This document shows, piece by piece, positions 17,165-25,274 of a stretch of DNA of 33,035 bases (the first letter of the stretch is position 1; every line of letters starts with the position of its first letter). The notes beneath the pieces were generated by a model. That model did no database searches. It was not told the origin of the DNA and saw only the letters and a list, made by a program, of their open reading frames with translations. Position numbers and translations under genes: made by a program. Origin of the DNA: Micromonospora sp. H61 (GTDB taxonomy: Bacteria; Actinomycetota; Actinomycetes; Mycobacteriales; Micromonosporaceae). The stretch is from contig NZ_JAGPXY010000072.1 of the NCBI RefSeq assembly GCF_018070325.1, positions 1 to 33,035 of the forward strand, written 5' to 3'.

Positions 17165-20100
17165 CTACCCAGCCGGGCGGGCGCGGGCGACGACCTCCTC
17201 CGGGGTCAACGGCGCCTTCGGGTGATGCGTCAGGCACAGCGGGGTGCGGACCTTGACGAACGAGAAGCCCTCCCCGGCCGCGTAGAACTCACCGCTGTTG
17301 AGCAGGCCGATGTCCGGCAGCCGCCCGCCCTTGGCCTCGGCGAGCTGCCGGGCCGCGTCGATCTGCGCCGGCGCGTTGAGCAGCCCGAAGAACTGCGTCG
17401 TCGCGTTGCCGGAGATCTGGTTGTGCAGACCCTTGGGCGCCTGGGTGGCGAAGACCAGCCCGAGCCCGTACTTGCGGGCCTGCGAGGCCAGCGCGATCGA
17501 GCTGGCGGTGCAGGCCGTGGTGCCGGTCGAGGGCGCGAGCGTCTGCGCCTCGTCCATCACGAACAGCCCGCCCAGCGGTCGGTCACCGGCGGGGTGCCGC
17601 TTGATCCAGGCGAAGAGCGCCATCTGCAACTGGTTGACGAAGCTCTGCCGCTCCTGATCCGAGGTGAGGCCGACGAAGCTGATCACGGACACCCGGGCCC
17701 GCCGCCCCGCCGACGGCGTCAGCAGCAGCCCCGGGTCGGCCGGCGCACCGACCCCGCCGAAGAGCGGATCGGTGACCATCGCCGCCTTGAGCGCCTCGGC
17801 CAACTCCTCGGCGAGCTTCCCGGCGCGGGCCAGCCGACTGACCCCCTCGGGCAGATCGGTGAGGAACTCGGTGAAGCCGGGCAGGCCGACCATCCCGCTG
17901 CGCGCGTACGCCTGGAGTGCCTCGGTGAGGACCGCCTTGCCCTGCTGGGCCAGTCGGCTGGAGCGGTCCACGCCGGCCCGGGGCGCGAGCGCCTCCACGG
18001 CGGAGCGGACGGCCTGGTCGAACTCGTCGGGCCAGTCCCGCAGGGAGGTGAAGTCGGGCAGCGGCTGAAAGCTCAGCGGCCGGCCGGCGGTGACCCGGGG
18101 CGTCCACACCACCACCTCGGTGTGTGCGAGGTAGTCGGCGGCGCGTTCGGCGTCGCCGGGGCCCCAGCCGCTCGGCGGGTCGGGCCACGGGTCGCCGAGC
18201 CGGGCCAGGTCGTTGTTGGGGTCGAGCACGATCGCGGAGACCCCCTCGCGGGCGCACTCCTCGACCAGCCGGCGGATCAGCACGGTCTTGCCCGAGCCGG
18301 ACCCGGCGAACACGACCGCGTGGCGGCGCAACGACTCCAGGGGAACCGTGAACGGGTGACCACCGTCGACGGTCCGCCCCAGCCCGACGACCCGACCGCC
18401 CTCGCCGACCACGAGGTCGGCCGGGTCAGCGGGTACGGGCTCGGCCACCGCACCGGTCGACACACCGGCGGGGACGTCGGCTTCCGGCACGTTCATCGGG
18501 TCGGATTCGGGGCCACCCGACGGTGGCTCGTCGTCGTCGGGCGTCGGCGGCTGGGCACCGCCGCGCGTCCCGTCGGGGCCGGGCAGGACCGCGCGGAACA
18601 GCTCGGTGCCGCTGGCCGGACGGCGGGCCACCAGCCACTCCTGCAAGGCCGTGGACGGTTCGGCCGCCATCACCCGCAGCGCCGCGAAGACCCGCAGGTC
18701 CGCCTCCGGCACGGCACACCGCAGGCCGCCGGCCGCGTCGAAGCCGGTCAACACCTCGGTCGTACGCTTCCCGGTCGGCCACGGACCGTTGCGCAGCAGG
18801 ATCAGCCGCCGCTGTGGCAGGTCCCGGTCCAACCCCGCGAGGGTGCAGGCGGCCTTGACCCGGGCGGTGACGGCGACGGCGTTGGGGTGCGCGATGGCCC
18901 GGAAGCACCAGTGCGCCTCGTTCTCGGTGGCCTCGTCGAGCACCTCGATGAGCCGCCCGTGCAGCGCGGGCTTGCGGCCGGGCGGCGGATCGTACTTGTA
19001 GGTGGCGCCGGTCGGCGCCTGCTCGGCGATCCAGGCGGCCAGGCCGGCGGCGAGCAGCGGCGGCATGTGCTCGTCCTCGCCCGTCGGATCGACGGCGGCC
19101 GACACGTCCGCGGCCTCGACCAGTTCGGCGAACCGTGCGTCCAACTCGCGCAGCCGGCGCTCGTCGGTGCTCGGATCGGCGGAGGCGCCACGGGCGGTGC
19201 TGACCGTCGGCGTCGAGTCGGCGCCGTCGATGAGCCGGTCCAGCTCGACCACGTCGTCGCGATCACGGCACCAGGCGATGTGGCGGTCCACCCGGCGGAG
19301 CAGGGCGCGTGGCGTCAGGGTGGGTGCGTCGGCGAACGCGGCGGGGGCGATCGGCCAGGTGGGGTGCGGTGGCCCGAAGTACATGCCCGCGTAGGCGGCG
19401 GCGAGGCGCTTCGCCACGATGGCCTGCCCGATCTCCGGGGAGGGGATCCGGTCCGGCAGGGTCGCCGTACGGAAGCGGTCAGCGACCGGGGTGGGCGCGG
19501 TGCGGGTCATCAGCACCCAGGTGTCCGGCAGGCACGAGACGACGACCAGTGTGCGGCGGGTGATGTCGCGGAGCTTGAGCAGGCCGTCGGCGATCGGACC
19601 GAGCACCTTGGCCTGGCCGTCCTCCAGCCCCTGATGCTGGTTGAGCAGTGAGGTGCTGGTCTGGGCGAACAGCGTGTCGAGCTGGTCCACGGCGATGACG
19701 GTGGGGTCCAGGGTCAGGGCCATCAGCCGGGAGATGTCCTGCACGACCTGCTGGGGGGTGCGGATCGCGGCGCTCAACCCCCACGCCGCCCGCGCGGCCG
19801 GGTCACCCGGTTCGGAGATCAGGTGGGCGTAACCGACGTCCTGTGCCTCGAAGTCGATGGCACCGTGCAGGACGAGCGCCCGAGCGGTGTCCTGGGCGTC
19901 CCGCCCGACCTCCCGATCGCGTTCGCGCAGCGCCCAGATGAAGGTGTCGAGCTGCGCACGGGTCACCGGCCGGGCGCCGGCGACCGCGTCGCGGACCTCC
20001 ACCGGCAGGCCGAGCTGGGGGGTGAGTCGACGCAGGAAGGTCTTCAACTGGGTGCCCCAGCCGACGTGAGGGCGGCCCATGCCCTCCACCAGGGCCAGGG

Positions 20101-20413
20101 CCACGCTCTCCCAGAACGTCTTGCCACTGACCATGTCGACAAGGAAGAAGTAGCCGCCGTCGCCCTGGATCCGTTCGCGGACCGCCCCGAGCAGGTGCGT
20201 CTTGCCGGCGCCCGCGCGGCCCTGCATGGCCACGCCGAGCGGCATACTCGTGTCGTCGGTGCGGGCCCGCGCCACCCCGCGCAGGATCTCCGCGGCCACC
20301 TTCTCGTGCAGCTCCGGCACGTTGTGCGGGCTGGGTCGCCAGACGTCGTCCGGGGTGACCGCCGGGTTGAGACTGACCGCTTCCAGCGCGGCCCGCTGGT
20401 CGTCCGAGATCAT
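17165..20413 (-). CDS. dual ATPase: N-terminal AAA-type domain fused to C-terminal HerA/FtsK-like translocase domain
   Basis: 1082-residue cytoplasmic protein. The N-terminal ATPase has Walker A GRAGAGKT at 65-72 and Walker B-like VIAVDQLD at 239-246, of the type in ORC/Cdc6- or BrxD-like ATPases. Residues about 450-610 form an unassigned alpha/beta region (RLILLRN near 537, then a GFDAAGG stretch), then a proline/acidic linker at 610-665. The C-terminal ATPase resembles HerA/VirB4/FtsK: a short beta-barrel-like lead-in, Walker A GSGSGKT at 704-710, Walker B FVMDEAQ at 951-957, and ATQAPKGLHNQI at 989-1000. HerA proteins form hexameric DNA pumps that work with nucleases. The ATG at 20411-20413 overlaps the previous stop (ATGA); the frame continues far upstream but there overlaps two other genes. 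Probable motor of the nuclease operon. Confidence 0.88.
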   Translation of the reverse strand: MISDDQRAALEAVSLNPAVTPDDVWRPSPHNVPELHEKVAAEILRGVARARTDDTSMPLGVAMQGRAGAGKTHLLGAVRERIQGDGGYFFLVDMVSGKTFWESVALALVEGMGRPHVGWGTQLKTFLRRLTPQLGLPVEVRDAVAGARPVTRAQLDTFIWALRERDREVGRDAQDTARALVLHGAIDFEAQDVGYAHLISEPGDPAARAAWGLSAAIRTPQQVVQDISRLMALTLDPTVIAVDQLDTLFAQTSTSLLNQHQGLEDGQAKVLGPIADGLLKLRDITRRTLVVVSCLPDTWVLMTRTAPTPVADRFRTATLPDRIPSPEIGQAIVAKRLAAAYAGMYFGPPHPTWPIAPAAFADAPTLTPRALLRRVDRHIAWCRDRDDVVELDRLIDGADSTPTVSTARGASADPSTDERRLRELDARFAELVEAADVSAAVDPTGEDEHMPPLLAAGLAAWIAEQAPTGATYKYDPPPGRKPALHGRLIEVLDEATENEAHWCFRAIAHPNAVAVTARVKAACTLAGLDRDLPQRRLILLRNGPWPTGKRTTEVLTGFDAAGGLRCAVPEADLRVFAALRVMAAEPSTALQEWLVARRPASGTELFRAVLPGPDGTRGGAQPPTPDDDEPPSGGPESDPMNVPEADVPAGVSTGAVAEPVPADPADLVVGEGGRVVGLGRTVDGGHPFTVPLESLRRHAVVFAGSGSGKTVLIRRLVEECAREGVSAIVLDPNNDLARLGDPWPDPPSGWGPGDAERAADYLAHTEVVVWTPRVTAGRPLSFQPLPDFTSLRDWPDEFDQAVRSAVEALAPRAGVDRSSRLAQQGKAVLTEALQAYARSGMVGLPGFTEFLTDLPEGVSRLARAGKLAEELAEALKAAMVTDPLFGGVGAPADPGLLLTPSAGRRARVSVISFVGLTSDQERQSFVNQLQMALFAWIKRHPAGDRPLGGLFVMDEAQTLAPSTGTTACTASSIALASQARKYGLGLVFATQAPKGLHNQISGNATTQFFGLLNAPAQIDAARQLAEAKGGRLPDIGLLNSGEFYAAGEGFSFVKVRTPLCLTHHPKAPLTPEEVVARARPAG

Positions 20414-21138
20414 GCCGGGCCGATCGCCAGGGCGTGGTTGTCCTCGTTCCCGATGCGGACGGCCGCGGCCCGGTCCCGTGCGGTCAGTGACTTGGTGTTC
20501 GCCACCGGGATGATGCGGACGTCGTCCCGGCCGACCATCGCCCGCAACGCCGCGTCGAGAGCGGCCCGGTCGGTGTCGACGAGCCGGTCGCGGACGTCGG
20601 CGAGACCGACCCAGGCGCCCGGCGCGGTGGCCAGCTCCCGGTACGCAGAGCGAACCAGCGCCTCCACCTCCGCTGCGGACACCGGTGCCGCCGTCGCCGG
20701 TGCCGCCGTCGTCGCTGTCACGGTGGGCGCCGGTACCTCCTGTCGCGGCTCGCTGGTCGCCGGAGCGGCGGTTACCGCAGTCTGCTTGAAGAAGTCGCCG
20801 TGGCTGACCCGGAGCCGGTCCAGCGAACGGTGCAGGTTGGACAGGACGACGAACAGGGACCGGGTCGTCGAGCCACCCTGCTTCGGCGGCGCGGCGGTGT
20901 GCAGCTGACGTGCCACCCGCCAGCCCTGCTCGGTCAGCTCGTGGGCGAAGGGCCGGTGCGTCCGATCGGTGTCGACCAGGCCCAGGTCGACGAGCTTCGT
21001 GTTGTCCTTGCCGGTCAGCGTGAAACCGGCCAGCTCTTTCAGCTCGACGTTGGTGAGTCGGCGTGCCTCGACCATCAGCACCACGAGAGCGTTGATCTGG
21101 TTCGGCGTCAGGTGCGGGACGTCCGCCGGGCTCGTCAT
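20410..21138 (-). CDS. double winged-helix protein of the nuclease/ATPase operon
   Basis: 242-residue protein not matched to a named family. Residues about 8-80 look like a MarR-type winged helix (NQINALVVLMVEARRLTN, then a wing and HELTEQGWRVA). Residues about 118-155 are an alanine/proline/threonine linker. Residues about 157-242 form a second compact helical domain with a wing-like RIIPVANTKSLTARDRAAA followed by IGNEDNHALAI. It overlaps the nuclease gene by 4 nt upstream and the dual-ATPase gene by 4 nt downstream, so the three proteins are probably made together and act together. The ATG at 21136-21138 has GGAGATGAG upstream. It could be a DNA-binding adaptor or a specificity subunit; a simple autoregulator is the alternative. 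Confidence 0.8.
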   Translation of the reverse strand: MTSPADVPHLTPNQINALVVLMVEARRLTNVELKELAGFTLTGKDNTKLVDLGLVDTDRTHRPFAHELTEQGWRVARQLHTAAPPKQGGSTTRSLFVVLSNLHRSLDRLRVSHGDFFKQTAVTAAPATSEPRQEVPAPTVTATTAAPATAAPVSAAEVEALVRSAYRELATAPGAWVGLADVRDRLVDTDRAALDAALRAMVGRDDVRIIPVANTKSLTARDRAAAVRIGNEDNHALAIGPA

Positions 21139-22238
21139 GATGTCTCATCTCCGTGGGGGTGCGTGCTGCCCGCGCGTCGCCGGGCCAGCAGCCGACGGAT
21201 CCCGTCGACCACCGCCGGCGCGTCGGTGAGCACCTGCTCGTTGGTGAAGCGGAGCACGTCCAGCCCGAGGAGTTGCAGCTGTACGTCTCTCCGCCGGTCG
21301 TTGGCGAAAGCGATTCGCCCACGATGCTCCGGGCCGTCCACCTCGACCGCAAGACCCTCCGTGGGCCAAAACAGATCCAGACGGTACGCCGTGGCCAGGA
21401 CGTGCCACTCGTAGGTCTGATTCCACCGCCGGCCCCGCGCCCAGTCGTGTGGCGCGAGCGCGCGTTCCAACGCCTGTTCGGCGGCGCTGTCACCGCGGGG
21501 CACGCCCGCAATCGGCGGCCAGGCCAGCACCGTCGACTCCGGCTCCGCGGCGATGGCCGGAAGCCGTTCGGTCATGCTGGCCAGCTCGGCGAATCGCGCC
21601 GGAACCGGCATGGGCACCGAGCGCACCCGGTCGGCGTGGCGCAGCGGCCCGCCGGCCAACCACACGGTGAAGCCACCGTGCCGCACGAGCCACTCGGCGG
21701 CGGCCACCAGCGTCCGTTCGGCGGCGGATTCCAGGTCGGGCAGGGCCACGACGAGTACGCAGCTTTCCCGGTCGTACGCGTCGGCGATCACCCGGGCGAG
21801 CCCGGCGGCGCGTACCCCCGGGGCGAAGCGGGACCGGCCGCCGGGGCGGTGTGGGCCGCGCAGCCCTCGCTCGGCGAGGTCGGCCAGGAACGGGCCGAAG
21901 TGCCGGGAGCGGGCGGCGGTACGGGCCGCGAGTGCCCGCACCGCCGCCACGCCGAGCGTGCCCTCGTTGTCGACGTGGTCGGCCCCGGTCAGCCAGCGGG
22001 GGAACATCGCGAGGGCCGCGGAGTCCAGTTGGTCGAGCACTGTGTCCACGAGGACGCCGAGGGAGCCTGTCACAGTGGGCCGGTAGTGCACGATCGCGGG
22101 CGCTGCCCGCGGTAACGGGTCGAGTGCCACCCGCAGCATCTCCGGGTCGATGCCCGGCAGGTGACTGACCCGCCCCGTCGGCGGGGCGGCCCACCAGGCA
22201 CTGCTGGCGTCGCCGTTGGCCCGGACGGGGTGCGCCAT
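21135..22238 (-). CDS. DUF559/Vsr-like PD-(D/E)XK nuclease with an unassigned N-terminal domain
   Basis: 367-residue protein. Residues about 250-355 match the DUF559/Vsr-like endonuclease fold: an initial helix with SAAEQALERAL, then YRLDLFWP (D288), GLAVEVDGPEH (E299, D301), a DRRRDVQLQLLGLDVLRF helix-strand pair and the closing NEQVLTD. The acidic D...ExD arrangement predicts a metal-dependent DNA-cleaving site. The N-terminal 240 residues are alpha/beta (a VLVVALPDLES strand-turn and an AAEWLVRHGGFTVWLAGGP stretch) and resemble a P-loop-like sandwich without a Walker A, but I cannot name it. The ATG at 22236-22238 has a modest AGGG site. The gene overlaps the winged-helix gene by 4 nt and begins 68 nt after the WGR-protein stop. 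Probable effector nuclease of the operon. Confidence 0.85.
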   Translation of the reverse strand: MAHPVRANGDASSAWWAAPPTGRVSHLPGIDPEMLRVALDPLPRAAPAIVHYRPTVTGSLGVLVDTVLDQLDSAALAMFPRWLTGADHVDNEGTLGVAAVRALAARTAARSRHFGPFLADLAERGLRGPHRPGGRSRFAPGVRAAGLARVIADAYDRESCVLVVALPDLESAAERTLVAAAEWLVRHGGFTVWLAGGPLRHADRVRSVPMPVPARFAELASMTERLPAIAAEPESTVLAWPPIAGVPRGDSAAEQALERALAPHDWARGRRWNQTYEWHVLATAYRLDLFWPTEGLAVEVDGPEHRGRIAFANDRRRDVQLQLLGLDVLRFTNEQVLTDAPAVVDGIRRLLARRRAGSTHPHGDETS

Positions 22239-22255
22239 GGCGGCACCCTACGACA

Positions 22256-22271
22256 CGGGCGGGTGCGCCCG
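22256..22271. terminator. hairpin between WGR-protein and nuclease genes
   Basis: CGGGCG (22256-22261) pairs with CGCCCG (22266-22271) around a GGTG tetraloop, in the 68-nt gap on the minus strand, 35 nt after the WGR-gene stop and 17 nt before the nuclease start. It could be a partial terminator that lowers downstream expression or a simple leader hairpin. There is no T-run. Confidence 0.35.
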
Positions 22272-22306
22272 GGGACCCCTCGGTGACGAGGCAGCGCGTT
22301 CGTGGC

Positions 22307-23725
22307 TCAGCGCAGCCGGCGGATGTCGCCGTACGCGCGGTAGTAACCACCGCGGCTGGACTCGCGCACCTCGGTCACCAGGTATCGGGCGCCCGGCTCG
22401 CGAATCCCCTTGGGGAACTGCACCGACCAGTCGCGCCGGTAACCGTCGGACAGCACCTGAACCCGCAACCGCCCCCGATCGTCCAGGCACTGCACGACCA
22501 CGCCCGCGCCCGAGTCGCTGGTCACCTCGACGATCGTCGGTTGCACCGGCTGGGGCGCCTGGCGGGGGGCCTTGATGTCGCGCACCTGGGGAACATCCCC
22601 GGCCTGCGCCGCGCGGATCGCCGGCTCGCTCGCGTCGATGCAGGCCAGATGGCCGCCCGTGGTGACGACGTAGAGCCGGTCGTCGTGGTACTGCATGGAG
22701 TACGCCGAGCCGCAGCCGGTGCCGAGCTTCCACAGCCGGGTGCCCGCCGCGTCGAAGCAGTAGATCGAGGACTGGCTGTCACCGGCGAAGACGTACTCGC
22801 CGCCCTCGGCGGTGGCGCAGGAGAAGACCGGGGCGTCACACAGATAGGTGCGTTCGTGGCGACCCGACTTGGACAGCCGCACCACCTCGCGGGTGCTGGT
22901 GCCGGCGAACACACTGCCGTGCTCCTGCCAGCCGAAGAGCACCGAACCGGTCCTCGTGTGCCACAGTTCGGTGCCGGTACGCCACTCGTAGCCGGTCACG
23001 CCCTGCGAGTGCCCGTGGTAGATGGCGTCGTCGTCGCACCGCACCATCCAGGCCGAACGCCCCCGCCCGGGGCGACGCCACAGGAACTCGTCCTCGTGGT
23101 CGACGGCGGTGATCCCGCCGTCGGCGTCGGAGACGCCGAGGACGCCGTCGTGGATGTCCAGCCAGTAGATGTCGATCTCCGGGGCAATCGCGTACGCCAC
23201 GCGGGGCACCTTGCCGGACAGGTCGTAGACGTTGCCGTCGTCGCAGCCGGCGTAGATCCAGGCGTCGTCGGCGACGATGCACTTCACCCCGTCGGGAAGG
23301 CGAACCTGGCTGCGCACCTGGGCGTCGTGGTCGAGGGTGGTGATGACCCCGTGCTCGTTGCCGACCATGCAGTGCTGCCCGTCGACGAAGATGCCGAAGG
23401 CGGGGGCGCCGGAGTCGTAGCGCCAGAGCACCGGGGCGGTGTGGGCGGTGGAGCGGGTACTCACGATCTGCCGCCGCGACACGGTGCGCTTCTGGCGGAC
23501 GCCGGGAACCGCCGGCGCGTAGCCCTTGCGGACCTTCTCGCCGATCTTCTTCGCCGCGGCGGCCCGGGCGCGGGCGTTGTCCGGATAGGCACTCGCCTTG
23601 ACCTGCCCCTGGTCGCCGATCCGGCCGTAGCGCACCGTCAGCGTGGCATTGTCGACGATGACCTCGTAGAACTTGTGCGCACCGTCCACTTCGGACAGTT
23701 CGAGGTAGGTCGTCTCCTGGGACAT
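22307..23725 (-). CDS. WGR-domain protein with beta-propeller
   Basis: 472-residue cytoplasmic protein. Residues about 5-70 match the WGR domain (TYLELSEVDGAHKFYEV, then LTVRYGRIGDQGQVKA; the eponymous Trp is Tyr here), a fold that binds DNA ends or nicks in PARP-type proteins. A basic linker follows, then residues about 95-395 form a beta-propeller of WD40/PQQ-like repeats (strands such as WIYAGCDDGNVYDLSGK, AIYHGHSQGVTGYEWRTGT, YVFAGDSQSSIYCFDAAGT). A final small domain (about 405-472) ends in YYRAYGDIRRLR. The ATG at 23723-23725 has GGAGG 6 nt upstream. It is 68 nt before the nuclease gene on the same strand and may be the first gene of that operon, though it could also be an independent neighbour. 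No enzymatic domain is visible. Confidence 0.85.
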   Translation of the reverse strand: MSQETTYLELSEVDGAHKFYEVIVDNATLTVRYGRIGDQGQVKASAYPDNARARAAAAKKIGEKVRKGYAPAVPGVRQKRTVSRRQIVSTRSTAHTAPVLWRYDSGAPAFGIFVDGQHCMVGNEHGVITTLDHDAQVRSQVRLPDGVKCIVADDAWIYAGCDDGNVYDLSGKVPRVAYAIAPEIDIYWLDIHDGVLGVSDADGGITAVDHEDEFLWRRPGRGRSAWMVRCDDDAIYHGHSQGVTGYEWRTGTELWHTRTGSVLFGWQEHGSVFAGTSTREVVRLSKSGRHERTYLCDAPVFSCATAEGGEYVFAGDSQSSIYCFDAAGTRLWKLGTGCGSAYSMQYHDDRLYVVTTGGHLACIDASEPAIRAAQAGDVPQVRDIKAPRQAPQPVQPTIVEVTSDSGAGVVVQCLDDRGRLRVQVLSDGYRRDWSVQFPKGIREPGARYLVTEVRESSRGGYYRAYGDIRRLR

Positions 23726-23990
23726 GGGGGGCCTCCGAGGGTCAGCGAGCGGCGCGATCCGGCGCGGCGACAGTGACCACACGTTAACGGCGCCCCCCGA
23801 CAGAATCGGCGTCCGGCCAGCGCAGCGCGTCGTCGCGGAGCACCGCGTGCGCGCCGACGCCCAGGGTCAGCCACGCGGTCGGGGGTACGGGGCGCGGTGG
23901 GATCGTCGAGTGAAGCCCCGGCTCCGCGGTCAGGCAGGTGCGCGGTGGGTGCCGGGCGCAACCACCCCGCACGTTTCAAACTGGGCGATG

Positions 23991-25013
23991 TCATCCCGAT
24001 GTGCAGGAGCGAAACTGAGGGCGGGCGCTGCTGTTGCCGTTGGTCATCGTGGTGAAGCCGAAGGTGTTGCCGCTGCCGTTGGACCGCATGGTCATGACCG
24101 TGCCGCTGCTGTCCCAGGTGGCGGTGCCGTTCCAGATGGTGGTGACCCGCTGCGGCGAGGTGATGGCCACGACCACCGTCCACGTGCTGGCGCCACTGAC
24201 CGTCACCGACGTGTTGTACCGGTCGCCCCACACGTTGGGGGTCGTGGCGGTTGCGGTGCAGGTGCCGCCGGAGGGCGGCGGGGTGGTGGTGGGCGGCGGG
24301 GTGGTGCCGTCCGGCGCGACCGCGCGGCCGGTGGACGGCGAGATCATGCCGGGGCACAGGTTGCGGCTGGTCAGGTTGGCCATGATCTGCGGAATGGCGT
24401 CGCGGGTGTTCTGGATCCCGTCGTGCATCAGGATGACCTGACCGGCTTGGAGTCGGCTCGCGTTGGCCACGATCTGGCTGACGCTGGCACCGTTCCAGTC
24501 CTGGGAGTCCACGTCCCAGAGCACCTGGCGCATGCCCAGGGACGACGCGACGGACTGCAACGTGGAGTTGGTCTCGCCGTAGGGCGGCCGGAACAACACC
24601 GGTCGGCTGCCGGTGGCCGACTGGATCGCCGAGCTGGTCTGGGAGAGGTCCGACTGCATTTGAGCCTGGCTCATCGAGGTCATGTGGGCGTGGTTCCAGC
24701 TGTGGTTGGCCACCCACATGCCGGCGGCCACCTGTGCCTGCGCGGCCGACCGGTTGTTCTGGACGTTCTGCCCGACGTTGAACATGGTGGCCCGTACGCC
24801 GTTGGCGCGCAGCACGTTCAGCAGGGCGCTGGTGCTGCCGGTCGGACCGTCGTCGAAGGTGAGGCCGACGTAGCCGTTGCAGGCGGCGGCGCTCGACGGG
24901 GTGGAGGTGGCCGCGAGGGCGACGCCGCACATGGCGACGGCGGTGGCCAGGACGGCGAGCGCCGCGCGCAACCGCCTGGACCACAGGGCCGTGCGGGGGA
25001 AGAGCCTGCTCAT
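23991..25013 (-). CDS. secreted polysaccharide deacetylase (CE4, NodB domain) with CBM2
   Basis: 340-residue exported enzyme. The signal peptide is residues 1 to about 43 (twin basic region, hydrophobic core, SSAAAC). The NodB domain shows all five CE4 motifs: TFDDGPT at 52-58 (D54, D55), HSWNH at 104-108 (metal ligands), RPPY at 142-145, DVDSQDW at 167-173 and LMHD at 195-198 (H197). A TPPPTTTPPP linker leads to a CBM2-like module at 252-337 bounded by two cysteines and containing VWGDRYNTSV. CE4/CBM2 pairs usually de-N-acetylate chitin or de-O-acetylate xylan. The ATG at 25011-25013 has AAGGGG 6 nt upstream; a longer upstream frame would destroy the signal peptide. It is divergent from the GH19 chitinase, suggesting joint control and action on chitin. 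Confidence 0.94.
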   Translation of the reverse strand: MSRLFPRTALWSRRLRAALAVLATAVAMCGVALAATSTPSSAAACNGYVGLTFDDGPTGSTSALLNVLRANGVRATMFNVGQNVQNNRSAAQAQVAAGMWVANHSWNHAHMTSMSQAQMQSDLSQTSSAIQSATGSRPVLFRPPYGETNSTLQSVASSLGMRQVLWDVDSQDWNGASVSQIVANASRLQAGQVILMHDGIQNTRDAIPQIMANLTSRNLCPGMISPSTGRAVAPDGTTPPPTTTPPPSGGTCTATATTPNVWGDRYNTSVTVSGASTWTVVVAITSPQRVTTIWNGTATWDSSGTVMTMRSNGSGNTFGFTTMTNGNSSARPQFRSCTSG

Positions 25014-25113
25014 CTGGTGCCCCTTCGCGCAGGCCCGGACGCGCCCCGGGGCGGGCAGCACAGTCCGGACAGGTGTGGATAAGTGGGTAGCTGGGCCGGA
25101 AACCGCAACGAAG

Positions 25114-25140
25114 CCGATCGCATTGACCTCAATGGATCGG
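25114..25140. promoter_or_regulatory. 27-bp inverted repeat upstream of the deacetylase gene
   Basis: Outer arms CCGATC (25114-25119) and GATCGG (25135-25140) flank inner arms CATTGA (25121-25126) and TCAATG (25129-25134) around a CC centre, with one unpaired G at 25120. All 12 arm positions pair. It lies 101 bp upstream of the deacetylase start, in the divergent region, so an operator is more likely than a terminator. Confidence 0.55.
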
Positions 25141-25259
25141 AGTATTACAGCGAGAATTCCAACGCGTCAACAAGTTCCGGAACATCCTCGGAACACGGCA
25201 GGAGGCTGCTCGGCGGTCGGGGCAGGCACGCCTCGGTCGGGCTGGAGTCCCGATGCCGT

Positions 25260-25274
25260 ATTGATCGCATCAAT
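25260..25274. promoter_or_regulatory. 15-bp inverted repeat ATTGAT-CGC-ATCAAT
   Basis: A perfect 6-bp inverted repeat with a 3-nt centre, in the middle of the chitinase/deacetylase divergent region, about 140 bp from the other repeat and sharing its ATTGA/TCAAT half-sites. It is a candidate operator. Confidence 0.5.

Noticed and set aside
16946..19651. A 901-codon plus-strand open frame opposite the dual-ATPase gene
   Set aside because: It is antisense to a gene with clear ATPase motifs, has arginine/glycine-rich low-information translation and no domain. Long antisense frames are expected in DNA this GC-rich. The same applies to the plus-strand frames at 2575-3831, 10836-12182 and 22283-23776, and the minus-strand frames at 26878-29082 and 30133-32517.
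20414..21511. Extension of the dual-ATPase frame to 1448 codons
   Set aside because: The extra N-terminal part is a shadow of the winged-helix and nuclease genes in another frame. The ATGA overlap at 20410-20413 marks the real start.
23784..23972. A 62-codon minus-strand frame between the WGR and deacetylase genes
   Set aside because: No ribosome site, no recognisable motif and proline/arginine-rich composition. I treat 23726-23990 as intergenic; I see no terminator there that I can support.
25074..25082. TGTGGATAA, identical to a DnaA-box sequence on the minus strand
   Set aside because: A single box without neighbours, AT-rich unwinding region or replication genes; most likely chance.
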